From Methylocystis sp. MJC1 (GTDB taxonomy: Bacteria; Pseudomonadota; Alphaproteobacteria; Rhizobiales; Beijerinckiaceae): a stretch of DNA of 64,000 nucleotides. The notes beneath the pieces are model-generated. The model made no database searches and was not told where the DNA came from. It was given only the letters and a program-made list of their open reading frames with translations. The stretch spans positions 1 to 64,000 of the forward strand of contig NZ_CP107559.1 of the NCBI RefSeq assembly GCF_026427715.1, written 5' to 3'. Below, piece after piece: positions 53,331 to 61,352 of the stretch; within the stretch, counting starts at the first letter, position 1, and the number at the start of each line of letters is the position of its first letter. Both the position numbers and the translations under genes were made by a program.

Positions 53331-53474
53331 TCATTTGATCAGCCCGAGGCCCAATATGCCCGAGACGATCAAAAAGACCGCTACGATGTAATTGAGCAAT
53401 TGCGGCATGATCAGGATAAGGATGCCGGCGATCAAGGATACGATCGGTTGAAGGTGCGCTAAGCCTACAGTCAT
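53331..53474 (-). CDS. DUF3096 small membrane protein
   Basis: 47 aa from ATG 53474, with a GGAGAAAG ribosome site. The sequence MTVGLAHLQPIVSLIAGILI, LIMPQLLNYIVAVFLIVSGI, LGLGLIK is the DUF3096 pattern (two short membrane helices, xLQPIxxLIAGILILIMPxLLNYIVAxYLI). Function is unknown; the family often sits with DUF3309 and CsbD. Confidence 0.85.
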   Translation of the reverse strand: MTVGLAHLQPIVSLIAGILILIMPQLLNYIVAVFLIVSGILGLGLIK

Positions 53475-53562
53475 AATCTTTCTCCGCAGATTGGAAGATT
53501 CGATTTATAGAGGGAACATGGCGTGGCTTTGACGCGATAGCCTTTCAAGTGAGCCGTCACTC

Positions 53563-53718
53563 CTAAATTTTGCCGAGAAGAACGAAGATCAGGACGACGA
53601 TGAGAACGGTTCCCAATGTCCCGGAAGGGGCATAGCCCCAACTCGCACTATGCGACCAATTCGGAAGTGCGCCGACGAGCAACAGGATGAGGAGCACAAG
53701 GACGATCGTGCCAAGCAT
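53563..53718 (-). CDS. DUF3309 small membrane protein
   Basis: 51 aa from ATG 53718, following CAGAAAGGTATTCTC. MLGTIVLVLLILLLVGALPN then WSHSASWGYAPSGTLGTVLI and VVLIFVLLGKI matches DUF3309: two membrane helices joined by the W.HS..WGY.PSG loop. Function is unknown. It is 88 nt upstream of the DUF3096 gene on the same strand. Confidence 0.9.
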   Translation of the reverse strand: MLGTIVLVLLILLLVGALPNWSHSASWGYAPSGTLGTVLIVVLIFVLLGKI

Positions 53719-53950
53719 GAGAATACCTTTCTGTTTGTTGCCTGTCGTAATGCTCGGGCGAATCTGACTTCGCTCAGCGTGACCGCCGAAATTGAACCCC
53801 GAAAAGAGCGCGGCCAACGGTCTTTTGAGTCGGCATGATCGATCCCTGATGTGCAGGCCGACAAGATTCGGAATATACTCATTGACCGGCGCCGCGACCT
53901 TATGCCGCCTAACTACGTTCCAAGTCTGGAGAAAGTGTCATATTCGTCTA

Positions 53951-54815
53951 GAGGGTGTTATGCACTCTGTATTATGAAGTCGGCTGCGCGTTTGAGCATG
54001 AGGCAGGCGAAAGCGACGACGTGGAGGCCAGCGAGTGTGTCGGCGTAGCGTTCGTAGTCTTTGACCAGCCGCCTGCATCGGCTCGCCCAAGCGAAGGATC
54101 GTTCGACAACCCAGCGTTTGGGCAACAGCACGAAGCCTTTTTTCGCTTCGGAGAGTTTGACCGCGCAGAGTTCGACGCCCTGCGCTTTGGCCGCCTCGGC
54201 GGCTTTCTCGCCGGTATAACCTTGATCGACATAAATAAGCTCGACGCTCTCGCCGGTGGCGTCCTGCACAGCGGCGGCGAGCTTGCCGACCTCGGCGCGG
54301 TCGTCGACATTCGCCGGCGTAACGTGCAGCGCCAGCAAGTACCCCAGCGTGTCGACCGCCATGTGCAGCTTGGAGCCGCGCTTGCGCTTGGCGCCGTCAT
54401 AGCCGGCCCGTGGACCGCTTTCCGGCGTAGAGCGCAGCGTGCGGCTGTCGATGATCGCCGCGGTTGGCTCCTCGGCGCGACCGGAGGCGACGCGCAACAA
54501 GGCGCGCAGGTCCTGCGCAAGCTCTTCGAACACGCCCGCCGCCAGCCAGCGCTGCGATTGCTGATACACTGCGGACCAGGGCGGCAGATCGTTGGGCATG
54601 GCGCGCCATGCTATGCCGTAACGGAGAACGTAGCGCAGGCCGTTGAAAAGCTCACGAAGCAAATGCTGACGTTGCGGAGCGCCCTCGTCCATCAGCGTCA
54701 GATACGGCGCAACCAGCGACCATTCCTCGTCGCTGACATCAGACGGATACGGTTTGCGAATCGGAGACATCCGATTCCATTAAGACAATCAACCACGAAA
54801 GTACATAACACTCTC
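53951..54815 (-). mobile_element. IS5-family element, copy 3 (inverted relative to copy 1)
   Basis: Ends GAGGGTGTTATG (53951) and CATAACACTCTC (54815), both next to TA (53949-53950 and 54816-54817). Nearly identical to copy 1 but in the opposite orientation, ~10.5 kb away. Confidence 0.85.
53958..54770 (-). CDS. IS5-family transposase
   Basis: 270 aa, intact. The differences from copy 1 that I see are A for T in EEPTxAII, Y for H in TLGxLLAL, A for V in ELCxVKL, and S for T in AWAxRCRR. The same DDE motifs are present. Confidence 0.9.
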   Translation of the reverse strand: MSPIRKPYPSDVSDEEWSLVAPYLTLMDEGAPQRQHLLRELFNGLRYVLRYGIAWRAMPNDLPPWSAVYQQSQRWLAAGVFEELAQDLRALLRVASGRAEEPTAAIIDSRTLRSTPESGPRAGYDGAKRKRGSKLHMAVDTLGYLLALHVTPANVDDRAEVGKLAAAVQDATGESVELIYVDQGYTGEKAAEAAKAQGVELCAVKLSEAKKGFVLLPKRWVVERSFAWASRCRRLVKDYERYADTLAGLHVVAFACLMLKRAADFIIQSA

Positions 54816-54819
54816 TAGC

Positions 54820-55182
54820 TCATGCTCTTGGGCCTTCGAGCGCACGCTGTATGGCGTATATGAGGTCGGCTTCGCGGAAGGGCTTTTGAACCGCAACGGC
54901 GGCGGGCCTGGACGCCTTGATTCTTGAAATATCCCCGCTGACAAAGAAGTGAGGGATAAATCCGGCGTCGCATATTTGATCAACTGCGGAGACGCCGCTT
55001 CCATCGCGCAGCAATGCATCAATAATCATCAGTTCTGGTTTGCAGCGAAAAGCGGCGGCCACTGCGTCCGCTTCGGAGCTCTCAATGCCGCAAACCTCGT
55101 GTCCCATCGTTTCGAGCGTTTCGGCAAGCAGCTCGCCGAGCATGGAGTCATCCTCGACGAGAAGGATGCGAAGTGCTTTCAT
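54820..55182 (-). CDS. single-domain response regulator (CheY-like)
   Basis: 120 aa. MKALRILLVEDDSMLGELLA carries the acidic pair; the phospho-acceptor Asp is in LMIIDALLRDGSGVSAV; the Ser/Thr switch is in HFFVSGDISRI and the Lys in VAVQKPFREADL. There is no output domain. Its start overlaps the stop of the 63-aa frame upstream (ATGA). It could be a partner or phosphate sink for the giant hybrid kinase transcribed divergently at 56146. Confidence 0.85.
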   Translation of the reverse strand: MKALRILLVEDDSMLGELLAETLETMGHEVCGIESSEADAVAAAFRCKPELMIIDALLRDGSGVSAVDQICDAGFIPHFFVSGDISRIKASRPAAVAVQKPFREADLIYAIQRALEGPRA

Positions 55183-55370
55183 CGGTTCACCTCGCCTCCC
55201 GCTCCGCCTTCGTTCAACCAGATTTCGATCCGATCGTTCAGCTCCAACGGCGAGCCGCCGGTCACAATCAAAGGAAAGACCGGTGCGGGAACGAGTATCG
55301 CACGAGCTTCCTGCACTGAAACGATCGGGCCGCTTTCGGGAGCGGTTCGACGGCGGGGACGATTCTTCAC
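55179..55370 (-). CDS. 63-aa linker peptide between dps and the response regulator
   Basis: It starts at GTG 55370, overlapping the dps stop (GTGA), and its stop overlaps the next ATG (ATGA). The product begins with a basic stretch (KNRPRRRTAPESGPIVSV), continues QEARAILVPAPVFPLIVTGG, and ends LNDRIEIWLNEGGAGGEVNR. No domain is recognised. The double 4-nt overlap argues for a real translated gene. The ending resembles the WDNEGGA motif of two other proteins in this window. Confidence 0.55.
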   Translation of the reverse strand: MKNRPRRRTAPESGPIVSVQEARAILVPAPVFPLIVTGGSPLELNDRIEIWLNEGGAGGEVNR

Positions 55371-55849
55371 TTTTTCGGCGCCAAATGAGATTCCACGAAC
55401 CACAGTTGCTGGTCGACGCCCCGAGAGATTTCGGTAAACACGTCCGCCGTGTCCGCATCGCCAAAGGTGCTTGCCAGATTGATGGCTTCTCGTGCCGATT
55501 GGCCGAATGCCGCAAGGGTTCCAGAAACAGCGAATACGTGTTCTTGCACAGCGGCGATGTCGAGAGGATAGGGAACGAGGAAGGAGCGTTCCGCCGCTGC
55601 CTGAACTGTGCCGTGCGCGGCCCCGCCGAGAGCGCCGACGCGCTCGGCGATGAGGTCGGAAACCTTTTCTACCTCTACCGAGACCTTGTCGAAGAGCTCG
55701 TGGATCGCAATGAAGCCAGGTCCGCGCACGTTCCAATGCGCCTGCTTCACCTGGGCGTGCAGATCTATTGCCGCCGCCAGATGCTTGTTGAGGAGTTCAA
55801 TGGATTGCGCCCGAATGATTTCGGATAATGTGTTATGGGTCTGGTGCAC
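55367..55849 (-). CDS. dps: Dps-family DNA-binding ferritin
   Basis: 160 aa from GTG 55849, chosen because GGAG lies 8 nt upstream and the family N-terminus (THNTLSEIIRAQSIELLNKH) follows at once; a longer frame reaches ATG 55963. The ferroxidase-site motifs DLHAQVKQAHWNVRGPGFIA and HELFDKVSVEVEKVSDLIAE are intact, as is the C-terminal DVFTEISRGVDQQLWFVESH. It would form a dodecamer that oxidises and stores iron and protects DNA. It is first in a coupled three-gene minus-strand unit. Confidence 0.9.
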   Translation of the reverse strand: MHQTHNTLSEIIRAQSIELLNKHLAAAIDLHAQVKQAHWNVRGPGFIAIHELFDKVSVEVEKVSDLIAERVGALGGAAHGTVQAAAERSFLVPYPLDIAAVQEHVFAVSGTLAAFGQSAREAINLASTFGDADTADVFTEISRGVDQQLWFVESHLAPKK

Positions 55850-56145
55850 AGCTGAAGCTCCACGAGCTTGCGAAGGGAAGACCGCTGAATGACTCGAGCC
55901 CAGGGCTTCAATGGCCAGATCGCAAGTCTTAAGTCTCGATGATAGCCGAAGGTCTTGGGCCAAGAGAAGGCACGGAAACTACTCAGGCTATCGCCCGGCA
56001 CTCCAATCCGGCCACTTGGAGCCAACGCCAACTTCAGCGATCGCCTGCCTGCTTCAATGGACGCGCCAGACGTTCAAAATCGACCCAAAGGATGAGGCAT
56101 GATAAGCATAAGCAGTTATGTCGTGAGGTAAAGTCAGAAGAGCGA

Positions 56146-59100
56146 ATGCCGAAAAGCTATCCGCAGGAAATCATGAGGACTCGACCACAACCGAAGAAAC
56201 GCATCTCTTCGGCGCCAAGGTCCGCCGGGGAACACAGTGAATTTCTGGTCGTGGGGATCGGTGCGTCGGCGGGCGGCCTCGACGCATGCAAGAAGCTTCT
56301 GGGCAACCTCCCCGCCTCCGATCGTATGGCGTTTATCCTGGTTCAACATCTCGATCCCACGCACGAAAGCATGATGGTGGAGCTGCTTTCGGCACACACG
56401 TCGATGACCGTCGTGCAGGCAAGGGACCGCATGCCGATTGAGCCCAATCATTTTTATGTGATCCCTCCAGGGACATATCTGGCTGTCGACGAGGGAGTGC
56501 TACGCCTCACGCAACCGCTTGCGCCTCACGGCGCGCGTCTGCCCTTCGACTTCTTGCTGCATACGCTGGCCAGGAATTTCGGCCCGCGCGCAGTCTGCGT
56601 GATTCTATCGGGAACCGGAACCGACGGTAGCCTGGGGTTGAAAGCGATCAAGGAAAATCATGGCCAGGTTATCGTGCAAGATCCTGCGGAGGCGGCATTT
56701 GACGGGATGCCGCGCAGCGCGATTATGACCGGCGTGGTGGACTTGGTGCTTCCTGTAGCGACGATTGGAGAGGCGCTCGTCGCATATGACCAACGGATGG
56801 CTGGTTCAAACAAGCATTACGGAAATTCTCGAGCGGACCCAGGAGATTATCTTCCGCAGATCGTCGACCTGCTGCGCACAAAGACCGCCCACGATTTTAC
56901 GCTTTACAAGCCGGGCACGCTGGAACGCCGGATCGAGCGGCGGATGGGGATGATTGGTGGCAAGGTCGCCGACACGAAGCAGTATCTTGACCTGCTACGA
57001 GGCGACGCCAACGAGCTTGACCTTCTGGCAAAGGACTTGCTCATCCATGTGACGAGTTTCTTTCGTGACGCTCGGACCTTCGCGCTGCTGGCGGAGAAGA
57101 TCGTCCCCGATATTGTCAAGAACCACGCGCCTGATCGAAACATTCGCATATGGGTTGCAGGATGTAGCACGGGCGAAGAAACCTATTCCCTCGCCATGCT
57201 GTTCCTCGAGCAGATCGCTGCAGAAGATCGTAGCCTCAAGCTTCAGATCTTCGCCTCCGATATCGACCCGGACGCCGTCGCCAGCGCGCGCGAAGGTCTC
57301 TACCAGGAAACCATCGAAAAAGAAGTTTCGGCGGCGCGCCTCGCCCGCTTCTTCACGAAAGAAGATCATTGTTATCGGGTGACGCCCGAGCTGCGTTCAA
57401 CGGTGGTTTTCACGGTACAGGATTTACTCGCCGATCCCCCCTTTTCCCGTCTCGATTTGGTTTCATGTCGCAATCTTCTGATCTATTTGCGGCCCGAGGC
57501 GCAGGAGAAGGTGATCGCCCTGCTCCATTTCGCCTTGCGGGAAGGGGGCGTCGTTCTCCTTGGCGGCGCCGAGACGATTGGTAATGTCGAGGGTCGCTTC
57601 GAGGCAATCTCCAAAGTGGACCGCATCTATCGGCGTATAGGTCGGAGCCGACCGGGCGAGCTCAGCGCTTTGATAAGCCCCGCCTATGGAGCCGGGCCGC
57701 CCCGGCGTCAAGATCAGGAACAGAAAGGGTTGCGCCCGGCGGCCCTAGCCGACCTTTGCCGACGGTTAGTCATGGAGACCTACGCGCCGGCGGCTGTGCT
57801 GATCAATCGCAAGTATGAGTGTCTCTATTTTCTCGGGCCGACGGACAGCTATCTGAAAGTCGCGGCCGGTCATCCCGTTCAAAACCTGCTCATGATGGCG
57901 CGCGAGGGCTTGCGGACCAAGCTCAGGGCGGCGCTTCAACGGGCGGGTCAGGAGAATAGACGCATCGTCGTCGCCGGCGGGAAGATGAAACGAAATGGCG
58001 ACGCGCTTTCATTCAGCATCGCCGTGCAGCCGGTTGTGAGCGAAGGGGAAGAGCTGCTGCTGGTTTGCTTCATCGACCAGCCTGAACCCGCTCCCAGGCG
58101 AGGCCACCAAGTGGCTTCCGGAGAATTTTCACGGATCACCGAACTCGAGCAAGAACTCGAGGTTACGAAAATCGAGCTTCAGGGCGCGATTCACAATCTG
58201 GAGATTTCCAGCGACGAGCAGAAGGCGGCCAACCAAGAAGCGTTGTCCGCCAATGAGGAACTGCAATCCACGAACGAGGAGCTTCTGACCTCGAAGGAGG
58301 AATTGCAATCACTCAATGAGGAGTTGACCGCCCTCAACGCCCAGCTCCAAGAAACATTGGAACGGCAGCGCATATTGTCCAACGATCTGCAAAACGTTCT
58401 CTACAGCACTGATGTGGCGACGCTCTTTCTGGACGCCAATCTCAATATCCGCTTCTTCACACCGACCACCAAACTGCTGTTCAGCATCATCCCCACCGAC
58501 GTTGGCCGGCCGTTGGCGGACCTCCGCTCTCTGGCGGCGGATGACGCGCTTCTAGCGGACGCACAAGCAGTGCTGCAAAACCACCTGCCGATTGAACGAG
58601 AAATAGAGGCTCAGACCGGCTCCTGGTATAGCCGCCGGATCATGCTTTACCGCGCCCAGGATGATCGTGTCGAAGGCGTTGTGGTCACCTTTACCGATGT
58701 CACCGAGAGACGTCAGGCGCTGCAAGCGCTGGAAGCAGCAAAACGTCAGGCGCAACAGGCTAATATGGCAAAGTCGCGCTTTCTCGCCGCTGCAAGTCAT
58801 GATCTCCGTCAACCGCTACAATCGCTCGTGCTGCTGCAGGGGCTGTTGGCCAAGACCGTCAAGGGAGAGAAGGCAAAGAAGCTGGTCGCGCGCTTCGACG
58901 AAACGTTGAACGCGATGTCCGGCATGTTGAACGCGCTGCTCGACATCAACCAAATCGAGGCCGGCACGGTCAGACCGGAAATTGTCTGCTTTCCGATCAA
59001 CGATCTTCTCGAGCGGCTGAAAAGAGAGTTCGGCTATCACGCGCAAGCACAGGGACTTTCCTTCCGGATGGTCTCGTGCGAGCTTTCGATATGCACCGAT

Positions 59101-60540
59101 CCGGCGCTGCTCGAGCAGATGATCCGCAACCTGTTGTCTAACGCCCTGAAGTACACCCGAAAAGGCAAAGTGTTGCTCGGTTGCCGCCGGCGGAAGGGAA
59201 TGCTGAGCATCGAAATCTGGGACACCGGAATCGGAATCCCCGATGGCGAACTTCGTGCCGTCTTCGACGAGTATCATCAGATCAACAACGCGGCGCGCGA
59301 ACGCAAACGGGGACTTGGGCTCGGTCTTTCCATCGTGCAGCGCCTAGGAGGTCTGCTCGGCCATCAGGTCCGCGTCGCCTCTAAACTTGGCAAGGGCTCG
59401 GTCTTTGCCATTGAGGTCACAGTCCCGACAGACGGGTCCGCGCCGCTGCCGGAAGGGGGTATTCGCGACAAGATTATCGAAGTAGCCAAAGGCGCTCCGC
59501 ACACAGGCGCGGTTCTGGTGATCGAGGATGATCCAGAGGTTTGCGATCTCCTTAAAATTCTCCTTGAAGAGGTGGGTTATCGCACAATGACGGCGCCAGA
59601 TGGAATTGCGGCGCTCGACCTCGTTTTGCACGAAGGCTTCCACCCCGATCTCATTGTCGCGGACTACAATCTTCCAAGTGGCATGGACGGGCTCGACGCC
59701 GCCGGGACGCTTCGGAAAAGACTTCAGCGGCAGATCCCGGTCATTATTTTAACTGGCGACATATCGACGAGCGCCTTGCACAAGATCGCGATCGGAGACT
59801 GTGTCCAGCTTAACAAGCCCGTAAAATCAGCCGAGTTGATGCGGGTCGCCGAACGGCTTCTCGCGCAGTCCGGTTTCACAGCGTCGCCACGCACTCCTGT
59901 TCCGAACAGAGGCGAAGATACCAAGGACCGGGAGCTGGGCGTCATCTCCGTCGTCGATGACGACAAGCGGGTCCGCGAGACGCTGCGGGAAGTGCTCGAA
60001 GACGATGGACGGGTCGTCAAGGAATTCGACGCCTGCGAGGGGTTCCTCGAAACCTATCACCCGGGCCGAGAGGGCTGTCTCCTGCTCGACGCCTATCTTC
60101 CTGGGATGAACGGAATCGACTTGCTGAGACGGCTGCAAGAGCGCGGCGCGCATCCGCCGACCATCATGCTCACTGGCGCCGCCGACGTAACGATGGCTGT
60201 CGAGGCTATGAAGGCAGGAGCGTTCGATTTCGTCGAGAAGCCGATCAGCCGCGACGACCTGCTGGCCTGCGTCAAGCGCGCGCTCGAACACGCGCGGGAT
60301 GCGAACAAGTTGGCGGAATGGCAAGAGAATGCCGCAGCTCACATGGCTGGTCTGACCGAGCGACAGCGCCAGATCCTCGATTTGGTCCTCGCTGGGCACC
60401 CTAGCAAGAATATCGCCGCCGATCTTGGCATTAGCCAACGCACCGTCGAGAACCATCGCGCTTCGATCATGAAGAAGATGGGCGCGAAATCTCTTCCGGA
60501 GCTGGCCCGCTTAGCGCTTGCGCCTACTTCGAAAGGCTGA
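56146..60540 (+). CDS. CheB-CheR-PAS-histidine kinase-REC-REC-LuxR multi-domain signalling protein
   Basis: About 1464 aa if it starts at ATG 56146 (ATG 56092 is possible). Order: CheB methylesterase ~30-215 (GIGASAGGLDACKKL with Ser, VQHLDPTH with His, SGTGTDGSLG with Asp); CheR methyltransferase ~230-500 (TSFFRD, WVAGCSTGEETYSLAM, VSCRNLLIYL); a PAS-like stretch; a Glu/Gln-rich coiled coil ~660-745 (NEELQSTNEELLTSKEELQS); PAS ~745-860; HisKA ~875 (AAASHDLRQPLQS) and HATPase ~980-1095 (NLLSNALKYT, DTGIGIPDGE, GLGLGLSIVQ); REC1 ~1122-1235 (VIEDD, LIVADYNLPSG); REC2 ~1264-1381 (SVVDDD, LLLDAYLPGMNG, FVEKPI); LuxR-type HTH ~1400-1460 (LTERQRQILDLVLAGHPSKN). The REC2-HTH end is FixJ-like. There are no membrane helices, so it is cytoplasmic. 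Confidence 0.9.
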   Translation: MPKSYPQEIMRTRPQPKKRISSAPRSAGEHSEFLVVGIGASAGGLDACKKLLGNLPASDRMAFILVQHLDPTHESMMVELLSAHTSMTVVQARDRMPIEPNHFYVIPPGTYLAVDEGVLRLTQPLAPHGARLPFDFLLHTLARNFGPRAVCVILSGTGTDGSLGLKAIKENHGQVIVQDPAEAAFDGMPRSAIMTGVVDLVLPVATIGEALVAYDQRMAGSNKHYGNSRADPGDYLPQIVDLLRTKTAHDFTLYKPGTLERRIERRMGMIGGKVADTKQYLDLLRGDANELDLLAKDLLIHVTSFFRDARTFALLAEKIVPDIVKNHAPDRNIRIWVAGCSTGEETYSLAMLFLEQIAAEDRSLKLQIFASDIDPDAVASAREGLYQETIEKEVSAARLARFFTKEDHCYRVTPELRSTVVFTVQDLLADPPFSRLDLVSCRNLLIYLRPEAQEKVIALLHFALREGGVVLLGGAETIGNVEGRFEAISKVDRIYRRIGRSRPGELSALISPAYGAGPPRRQDQEQKGLRPAALADLCRRLVMETYAPAAVLINRKYECLYFLGPTDSYLKVAAGHPVQNLLMMAREGLRTKLRAALQRAGQENRRIVVAGGKMKRNGDALSFSIAVQPVVSEGEELLLVCFIDQPEPAPRRGHQVASGEFSRITELEQELEVTKIELQGAIHNLEISSDEQKAANQEALSANEELQSTNEELLTSKEELQSLNEELTALNAQLQETLERQRILSNDLQNVLYSTDVATLFLDANLNIRFFTPTTKLLFSIIPTDVGRPLADLRSLAADDALLADAQAVLQNHLPIEREIEAQTGSWYSRRIMLYRAQDDRVEGVVVTFTDVTERRQALQALEAAKRQAQQANMAKSRFLAAASHDLRQPLQSLVLLQGLLAKTVKGEKAKKLVARFDETLNAMSGMLNALLDINQIEAGTVRPEIVCFPINDLLERLKREFGYHAQAQGLSFRMVSCELSICTDPALLEQMIRNLLSNALKYTRKGKVLLGCRRRKGMLSIEIWDTGIGIPDGELRAVFDEYHQINNAARERKRGLGLGLSIVQRLGGLLGHQVRVASKLGKGSVFAIEVTVPTDGSAPLPEGGIRDKIIEVAKGAPHTGAVLVIEDDPEVCDLLKILLEEVGYRTMTAPDGIAALDLVLHEGFHPDLIVADYNLPSGMDGLDAAGTLRKRLQRQIPVIILTGDISTSALHKIAIGDCVQLNKPVKSAELMRVAERLLAQSGFTASPRTPVPNRGEDTKDRELGVISVVDDDKRVRETLREVLEDDGRVVKEFDACEGFLETYHPGREGCLLLDAYLPGMNGIDLLRRLQERGAHPPTIMLTGAADVTMAVEAMKAGAFDFVEKPISRDDLLACVKRALEHARDANKLAEWQENAAAHMAGLTERQRQILDLVLAGHPSKNIAADLGISQRTVENHRASIMKKMGAKSLPELARLALAPTSKG

Positions 60541-60683
60541 TGGCGGGCGACATGTTTATAATTGCGCGTCGAGCAATGGCCTCCACGACCCGATTGCACT
60601 TATAGGCGACGATTAATTTTGACGCGATCTCAATGTGCGCGGAGCATGCCCGCTTCTTGAGGCTCACGACCTTCCCTCACTTC

Positions 60684-61211
60684 TCAGAGACGCGGTGGAG
60701 AATTTTTCACTCCGGCCTTTTTCGTGCGCGGTTTTAAATGAGCACCCGGTTCTACGTGCGCCTTCTCGCTCCCTGAGTTTGGCGACGAAGACGGGACCCT
60801 CGCAGGCTCATTTGTCGGAGTCGGAGCTTGCAGGGCGCCGCCGCTTTCATTTGTTGGTCTATTTTGTGTAGCTTCATCTCGGCTAGGAACCTCGTCTGGC
60901 ATAGGTCCCTTGTTGGGAGACCCGCCGACGCATTTCGTGTTGTGTGGATCACAACTTGAACTAGCGTCACTCCGATCTCGCCGGGGTGAGTCGAGTTCTG
61001 TCGAAGCCTCCGATGGCGGCGATGTTGGATGTTCGACAGTGGTACTGCCATTAGCTGGGTGATTAGTAGTAAAGATCGCGCCAATTCCGGCGTTAATCAG
61101 AGCACGGAATTGGACGATCTCTTCGAGCGGCACCGCATAAACGCCTATTCCAAATCCGATCGCCCCAGTGATCATTGCGGCAATGATGGTCAGGAAAGCT
61201 GCTCGCGACAT
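60684..61211 (-). CDS. membrane-anchored Pro/Ser/Asn-rich protein
   Basis: 175 aa from ATG 61211; the ATG 9 nt earlier abuts GGAGG, so the second is better spaced. One N-terminal hydrophobic segment (AAFLTIIAAMITGAIGFGIG) may be a signal anchor. The rest is low-complexity and polar (HPTSPPSEASTELDSPRRDR, SSCDPHNTKC with two Cys, TPTNEPARVPSSSPNSGS) and ends with a basic patch (LKPRTKKAGVKNSPPRL). No family is recognised; it looks like a disordered periplasmic domain. Confidence 0.55.
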   Translation of the reverse strand: MSRAAFLTIIAAMITGAIGFGIGVYAVPLEEIVQFRALINAGIGAIFTTNHPANGSTTVEHPTSPPSEASTELDSPRRDRSDASSSCDPHNTKCVGGSPNKGPMPDEVPSRDEATQNRPTNESGGALQAPTPTNEPARVPSSSPNSGSEKAHVEPGAHLKPRTKKAGVKNSPPRL

Positions 61212-61352
61212 TCGATTCATCCTCCGAAAAAGAATACCCAGCTTATCGCAGGGGCATATTCCATGCTTTGGCTGTTGCAGCAGCGATTATTCCTTTCGGT
61301 CCGCATCCATATCCTTATACGCCCCACTGTCATTGTGGATATGTTCCTCGCT

